DNA of 7,166 nt from an uncultured Collinsella sp. (GTDB lineage Bacteria; Actinomycetota; Coriobacteriia; Coriobacteriales; Coriobacteriaceae): positions 1 through 7,166 of the forward strand of contig CABUZF010000050.1 in NCBI GenBank assembly GCA_902495985.1, in the 5' to 3' direction. Below are positions 1 through 4,746 of the stretch, one piece after another. A program made the position numbers and the translations under genes. The first letter of the stretch is position 1. Each line of letters opens with the position of its first letter. Under the pieces are notes generated by a model. That model saw nothing but the letters and a program-made list of their open reading frames with translations. It was not told the DNA's origin and made no database searches.

Positions 1-20
1 TACGCGCCGGCAAAAAAGTC

Positions 21-29
21 TGCTATACT
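21..29 (+). promoter_or_regulatory. Probable -10 element of the tRNA-Glu promoter
   Basis: A TATACT hexamer at 24-29 is preceded by TGC, giving an extended -10 layout (TGnTATACT), and lies 11 bp before the first base of the mature tRNA. That spacing fits transcription starting at or just before the tRNA 5' end. The matching -35 would fall at about positions 1-7, where no TTGACA-like hexamer is seen; an upstream gene or leader may lie outside the window. Confidence 0.45.
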
Positions 30-39
30 CTTTCCCGCT

Positions 40-116
40 GTCCCCATCGTCTAGCGGCCAAGGACGCCACCCTTTCAAGGTGGATATCGCGGGTTCGAAT
101 CCCGCTGGGGGCACCA
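40..116 (+). tRNA. tRNA-Glu (anticodon UUC), CCA encoded
   Basis: This gene folds as a complete cloverleaf. The 7-bp acceptor stem pairs 40-46 with 106-112, including one T-G wobble at 41/111. The D stem pairs 49-52 with 62-65. The anticodon stem pairs 67-71 with 79-83 around a seven-base loop CTTTCAA, placing the anticodon TTC at 74-76, which reads glutamate codons GAA/GAG. The T stem pairs 89-93 with 101-105 around the usual TTCGAAT loop. The discriminator base is A113, and the terminal CCA (114-116) is encoded in the DNA. It is followed at once by an intrinsic terminator, so it ends its transcription unit. No second tRNA is visible in tandem. Confidence 0.97.
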
Positions 117-127
117 TTTAAATTAAG

Positions 128-159
128 AAGCCCGTTACCCCCGCGGTGACGGGCTTTTT
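128..159 (+). terminator. Rho-independent terminator after tRNA-Glu
   Basis: Arms 128-135 (AAGCCCGT) and 149-156 (ACGGGCTT) are perfect complements. The stem can be extended inward by T136-G148, A137-T147 and two C-G pairs to a short loop at 140-144. A run of five T residues (155-159) follows on the plus strand. It lies about 12 bp after the tRNA CCA end, as expected for the end of a tRNA transcript. Confidence 0.9.
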
Positions 160-169
160 GCTACCGATA

Positions 170-190
170 TGCCGGGATTCGAACCCGGCA
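170..190 (-). other. tRNA T-arm-like palindrome (possible tRNA relic)
   Basis: A perfect 7-bp stem (TGCCGGG at 170-176, CCCGGCA at 184-190) encloses ATTCGAA. Read on the minus strand this is a textbook T arm with a GTTCGAATC core. Its central 15 bases, CGGGTTCGAATCCCG, are identical in inverted orientation to the T arm of the tRNA-Glu gene at 90-104. A further CCCGGCA half-site lies at 201-207. I looked for the rest of a minus-strand tRNA (acceptor partner, anticodon arm, CCA) and did not find it, so it is not a working tRNA. It may be a remnant of a decayed tRNA or of an integration event, or simply a stable hairpin. Confidence 0.45.
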
Positions 191-214
191 GGGTGCGGAT
201 CCCGGCATCATCGC

Positions 215-447
215 AAGGCCTGTGGTCAAAAAATGGCAAATATGAGTACTGTTACCATTTTAGTTACAGCGATTTCATGCCTTCAGAAGGCGATTTAGCC
301 GTCAGGCGTCCTACGGCGGAAAAATTGCAGACGTTTATCGGCTAAGTACTTGGGCATATGTTGCGTAACACTACATATTTTGCAAATAAATAATGTTACA
401 GGACTTGTGACAGTACTCATATTTGACGTTTTTTGCCCATAGCCCTT
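215..447. repeat. MITE-like segment with 41-bp terminal inverted repeats
   Basis: The left arm (215-255) and the reverse complement of the right arm (407-447) match at 35 of 41 positions and share the 16-base block CAAATATGAGTACTGT. The 151-bp interior is AT-richer than the neighbouring genes and holds two small hairpins (279-291 with GCCTTC/GAAGGC arms; 298-317 with GCCGT/ACGGC arms) plus another AGTACT-centred palindrome at 344-351. No transposase or other convincing gene is inside, and I see no clear target-site duplication. It lies between two converging transcription units, just beyond the tRNA terminator and before the glnN terminator. It could be a non-autonomous mobile element, a dispersed intergenic repeat, or a structured RNA; the inverted repeat itself is directly visible. 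Confidence 0.6.
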
Positions 448-499
448 TATACCTAGGCAAATCGGCGGCAAAACGGGCTTCAAAGCGTCCTTCGCAAAC

Positions 500-531
500 A
501 AAAACCGGGGCCCGCATGATGCGGACCCCGG
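500..531 (-). terminator. Rho-independent terminator of glnN
   Basis: Arms 505-515 and 521-531 form an 11-bp GC-rich stem with a single C-A mismatch (511/525) around a five-base loop ATGAT. On the minus strand the stem is followed by TTTTTG (complement of 499-504). It begins about 30 bp after the glutamine synthetase stop codon and faces the tRNA-Glu unit, so it ends the glnN transcript. Confidence 0.88.
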
Positions 532-562
532 CTCAATACCGTGACGATATGTCAGTTACGCC

Positions 563-2650
<2,088 letters not shown>

Positions 2651-2656
2651 ACGGAA

Positions 2657-2663
2657 CTCCCTT
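2657..2663 (-). promoter_or_regulatory. Ribosome binding site of glnN
   Basis: AAGGGAG on the minus strand, with six bases (TTCCGT) before the ATG at 2648-2650. This site decides the start of the 695-residue protein over the in-frame upstream ATG at 2711-2713. Confidence 0.8.
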
Positions 2664-2671
2664 CGTATCGG

Positions 2672-2690
2672 CACCGCGTGAGAAGCGGTG
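2672..2690 (-). promoter_or_regulatory. Hairpin in the glnN 5' leader
   Basis: CACCGC (2672-2677) and GCGGTG (2685-2690) form a perfect 6-bp stem with a seven-base loop, 21 bp upstream of the glnN start codon and just above its ribosome binding site. It has no T tract, so it is not an intrinsic terminator. It might affect message stability or ribosome access; this role is inference only. Confidence 0.4.
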
Positions 2691-2705
2691 TTGATTACTA
2701 ACGAA

Positions 2706-2725
2706 CGAGTCATAGCTTAGACTCG
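2706..2725. promoter_or_regulatory. Palindrome upstream of glnN (CGAGTC...GACTCG)
   Basis: Perfect 6-bp arms (2706-2711 and 2720-2725) flank ATAGCTTA, whose centre AGCT is itself palindromic, so 16 of 20 positions are symmetric. The site lies 55-75 bp upstream of the glnN start and downstream of the proposed promoter. It could be an operator or a leader hairpin. I do not recognise the regulator. Confidence 0.4.
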
Positions 2726-2729
2726 CCGT

Positions 2730-2767
2730 GTTTCCGCGACATTACCGTTATGTTGCTGTCGCGAAAC
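2730..2767. promoter_or_regulatory. Inverted repeat overlapping the probable glnN promoter
   Basis: The arm at 2730-2741 (GTTTCCGCGACA) and the arm at 2757-2767 (TGTCGCGAAAC) are complementary apart from one extra C, separated by 15 bp. The arms bracket the proposed minus-strand -10 hexamer, as expected for an operator that blocks or guides RNA polymerase. The outer GAAAC is reminiscent of half-sites described for actinobacterial GlnR, but the spacing does not give a clear GlnR box, so the regulator is unassigned. Confidence 0.45.
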
Positions 2768-2774
2768 CAATCAA
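2747..2774 (-). promoter_or_regulatory. Candidate glnN promoter
   Basis: On the minus strand TTGATT (complement of 2769-2774) and CATAAC (complement of 2747-2752) are separated by 16 bp; each matches four of six sigma-70 consensus positions. Transcription would begin near 2740, giving a leader of about 90 nt that contains both downstream hairpins. Its overlap with the inverted repeat at 2730-2767 supports the placement, but the hexamers alone are weak. Confidence 0.35.
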
Positions 2775-2886
2775 TGAGGTTACCGCATCACAGCGGCGTT
2801 GCCACCCTCAACAGCCAATCAACTGCATAAATTGCAGACCTCTCCCCATGGTTTAAGGGTAGTCAATTTGGGGTGGAGCTCTATTA

Positions 2887-2912
2887 ACTGGTATTTTGCA
2901 TCAGATACCAGT
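2887..2912. promoter_or_regulatory. Perfect inverted repeat upstream of metF, candidate operator
   Basis: ACTGGTAT (2887-2894) and ATACCAGT (2905-2912) are exact complements separated by ten bases. A TATAGT hexamer resembling a -10 element follows at 2916-2921, so the repeat would occupy the -35 region of a plus-strand promoter. No T tract follows, which argues against a terminator. It is a reasonable binding site for a dimeric regulator of the methionine operon, but none can be named. Confidence 0.4.
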
Positions 2913-3027
2913 CTTTATAGTCCGTGCCTAGATTAACCGCTCTGTTATAGAGAAAGCCGATAGCAAGGCATCTTTGATTGGTATCCCCGAATAACGAGTG
3001 AAACTCCACCGTGACACAGTGGTGCTG

Positions 3028-3033
3028 TAGAAT
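3028..3033 (+). promoter_or_regulatory. Candidate -10 element of the metF operon
   Basis: TAGAAT matches five of six consensus positions and would start a transcript about 37 nt before the metF ATG. There is no recognisable -35 hexamer at 16-18 bp spacing, so this is weak. The TATAGT at 2916-2921 is an alternative that would give a leader of about 150 nt. Confidence 0.25.
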
Positions 3034-3076
3034 CCTTACAACACATCACACTATTACGTATCTAGAGGAGCACGAT

Positions 3077-3949
3077 ATGCGCGTCGACGAGGTTTTTAAG
3101 CAGGCAGCATCCCAGGGCACCGCGCCCGTTTCGTTTGAGATGTTCCCGCCCAAGGGCGAGCTCACCCTCGACACGGCTCGCGAAGTGGCAGGCAATCTGT
3201 GCAAGCTTTCGCCGAGCTTTGTCTCGGTCACCTGCTCGGCCGGCGGCTCGGGCAACGGTGCCACCACCGCCCCCATCGCGCATATGATTTCGAGCGAATT
3301 CGACACGCCCTCGGTGGCACACCTCACCTGCGTGGGCCGCACCCACGCCGACATCGCCGCCAAGATCGACGAGTATCGCACCGCCGGCGTTGAAAACATT
3401 CTGGCCCTGCGTGGCGATCTCCCTGCCGGCGCGACCGAGGACGACAAGCCCGCCTCCGACTACGCCTACGCCCGCGACCTCATCCCCGAGCTCGTCGACG
3501 CCGGCTTTTGCGTGGGCGCCGCAGCCTACCCCGAGGGCCACATTGCCTGTGAGGATCTCAACCTCTCGGTCGAACACCTCAAGCAAAAACAGGACGCCGG
3601 CGCGAGCTTCTTTGTGACACAGCTCTTCTTTGATAACGAGTGCTTCTACCGTTTTCGCGAGCTTGCCGACAAGGCCGGCATCACCGTGCCCATTACCGCG
3701 GGCATCATGCCATTTATGGGCAAGTCGCAGATCAGCCGCATGGTCTTTATGTGCGGCGCGTCGCTGCCCTCCCCCGTCATCAAGATTCTCGCCAAGTACG
3801 AGAACGACCCCGAGAGCCTGCAGGCAGCCGGTGTAGATTATGCCGCCCGCCAGCTTTGCGACCTCAAGGAGCACGGCGCCGACGGCCTGCACCTGTACAC
3901 TATGAACCGTCCTGCGATCGCCGCGACCATTATGGAGCGCCTGGGGTAA
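3077..3949 (+). CDS. metF: 5,10-methylenetetrahydrofolate reductase (MetF)
   Basis: This cytoplasmic flavoprotein reduces 5,10-methylenetetrahydrofolate to 5-methyltetrahydrofolate, the methyl donor used by MetH encoded downstream. The 290-residue product is one complete TIM-barrel catalytic domain of the usual bacterial length. Family motifs are SFEMFPPKG (19-27, with E21 matching the catalytic glutamate), VSVTCSAGGSG (49-59), LALRGDLP (109-116, with the folate-site aspartate D114), AAYPEGH (149-155), GASFFVTQLFFDN (175-187), PITAGIMP (205-212) and GLHLYTMNR (270-278). The start is the ATG at 3077 because GAGGAG (3065-3070) lies six bases before it; the frame is open for 22 more codons upstream, but these do not resemble the family. 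It is the first gene of the metF-activator-metH operon. Whether its electron donor is NAD(P)H or another carrier cannot be read from the sequence. Confidence 0.95.
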   Translation: MRVDEVFKQAASQGTAPVSFEMFPPKGELTLDTAREVAGNLCKLSPSFVSVTCSAGGSGNGATTAPIAHMISSEFDTPSVAHLTCVGRTHADIAAKIDEYRTAGVENILALRGDLPAGATEDDKPASDYAYARDLIPELVDAGFCVGAAAYPEGHIACEDLNLSVEHLKQKQDAGASFFVTQLFFDNECFYRFRELADKAGITVPITAGIMPFMGKSQISRMVFMCGASLPSPVIKILAKYENDPESLQAAGVDYAARQLCDLKEHGADGLHLYTMNRPAIAATIMERLG

Positions 3950-4737
3950 TGGAAAAACCGCACATCGATACAACCGCTGTCGAAGTGCCGGCCGACCTTG
4001 CGTCGCCGGCGCTTTACCGTGTCGATGCTGCGCACCATCCCCGTGTCGACCGTGCCGAGATGCTGCGGTATCTGGGTTACGGCGGCCAGCAGATCGAGCC
4101 CGAGCTGTCACGACGTATTGAGCTTGTGGTCGAGCGTCTGGAACTTGACATTGAGCCCCGTGGCGTGCGCCGCGTGTTTGCCGTCGATGCCACGGGCGTG
4201 GACGAACAAAGTGAGCCTTGCATTCGCTTGGTCGGCACCAACGTTGAGCTGCGAGGTCGCGATATCTATCGACATCTCAAAGATGCCCGCTTTGCCGCGC
4301 TCATGGCATGTACCCTCGGCATGGACGCCGAGCGTCGCCTGCGCACCACGGGAGCCCAACATCCCCTGGAGGGCGCCGTGCTCGACGCCGCGTGCTCCGC
4401 TTACGTGGAAGCCGCCGTTGAGCAAATGGACCAGCAGGTCAAGACGGACGCCGCCGCACACGGACTCGCCGGCAACTGGCGCTTCAGTCCCGGCTATGGC
4501 GACTGCCCGCTCTCGGCCCAGCGCTCGATCGTGGATGCGCTCAACGCCACGCGGCTCATCGGCCTGACCGTCACGCCCACCAGCCTGCTCATGCCCACCA
4601 AAAGCGTGACCGCGGTGATCGGCCTGTTCGACGGCGAAGTCCACGACGCCCAGACCCGCCCCACCTGCAATATCTGCCGCATGCGCAAGAACTGCCGCTT
4701 CCGCGCCGCCCGCACCACCTGCTATTCCAGCCATTAG
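3949..4737 (+). CDS. Stand-alone methionine synthase reactivation-domain protein
   Basis: The 262-residue product matches the vitamin B12-dependent methionine synthase activation domain (Pfam Met_synt_B12), which in E. coli is the C-terminal module of MetH. That domain binds S-adenosylmethionine and lets oxidised cob(II)alamin be reductively remethylated; here it is a separate polypeptide encoded directly before metH. Recognisable segments are MLRYLGYGG (38-46), FSPGYGDCPLS (179-189) and IGLTVTP...SLLMPTKSVTAVIGL (204-226), which form the SAM-binding part. The C terminus carries a cysteine group, CNICRMRKNC (240-249) plus C258, suggestive of a metal or Fe-S site, though no ligand can be proven. 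The ATG shares its A with the metF stop (TAATG), so translation is probably coupled; only a weak TGGGG precedes it. The frame runs open far back into metF, but that part is an out-of-frame shadow. I know no settled gene symbol. Confidence 0.9.
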   Translation: MEKPHIDTTAVEVPADLASPALYRVDAAHHPRVDRAEMLRYLGYGGQQIEPELSRRIELVVERLELDIEPRGVRRVFAVDATGVDEQSEPCIRLVGTNVELRGRDIYRHLKDARFAALMACTLGMDAERRLRTTGAQHPLEGAVLDAACSAYVEAAVEQMDQQVKTDAAAHGLAGNWRFSPGYGDCPLSAQRSIVDALNATRLIGLTVTPTSLLMPTKSVTAVIGLFDGEVHDAQTRPTCNICRMRKNCRFRAARTTCYSSH

Positions 4738-4740
4738 GAG
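4736..4740 (+). promoter_or_regulatory. Ribosome binding site of metH, overlapping the upstream stop codon
   Basis: AGGAG at 4736-4740 overlaps the TAG stop (4735-4737) of the activation-domain gene and lies six bases before the metH ATG. This fixes the metH start at 4747 and indicates co-transcription, with ribosomes able to reinitiate. Confidence 0.8.
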
Positions 4741-4746
4741 CCCTCG

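Larger units (their letters stand above)
2651..3076. other. Divergent intergenic region between glnN and metF
   Basis: This 426-bp stretch carries no supported gene. It contains the glnN leader, palindromes and promoter (2657-2774), a C-rich/G-rich complementary pair (CCCCA at 2844-2848, TGGGG at 2869-2873), the perfect inverted repeat at 2887-2912, a small CTCT/AGAG hairpin (2940-2952) and the metF ribosome binding site. The octamer TTGATTGG occurs three times: twice on the minus strand (2767-2774, 2815-2822) and once on the plus strand (2974-2981). I looked for SAM and cobalamin riboswitch landmarks, which would suit a methionine operon, and saw none convincing. Confidence 0.7.

Noticed and set aside
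160..240. A second, minus-strand tRNA gene
   Set aside because: Only the T arm is convincing. No matching 5' acceptor strand, anticodon arm or CCA end lies at the right distance.
295..501. 68-codon minus-strand frame
   Set aside because: It begins with TTG inside the T tract of the glnN terminator, has no ribosome site, runs through the right arm of the inverted repeat and resembles no protein family I know. Only the short frame from the ATG at 418-420 is mentioned, as an observation on the repeat.
120..540. CRISPR array or attachment-site direct repeats beside tRNA-Glu
   Set aside because: The repeats here are inverted and occur twice, without regular spacers; no direct repeat of the tRNA 3' end is present in the window.
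2920..3076. Possible SAM or cobalamin riboswitch before metF
   Set aside because: I looked for the SAM-I core and cobalamin-box landmarks and found none; only a 4-bp hairpin at 2940-2952 is visible.
3640..3948. Upstream in-frame extension of the activation-domain gene into metF
   Set aside because: The extra 103 residues are the out-of-frame reading of metF and unlike the family; the TAATG overlap at 3947-3951 is the natural start.
3062..4111. 349-codon minus-strand frame antisense to metF and the activation gene
   Set aside because: Composition-driven shadow (Ala/Gly/Val/His-rich) that crosses the boundary of two well-supported genes on the other strand.
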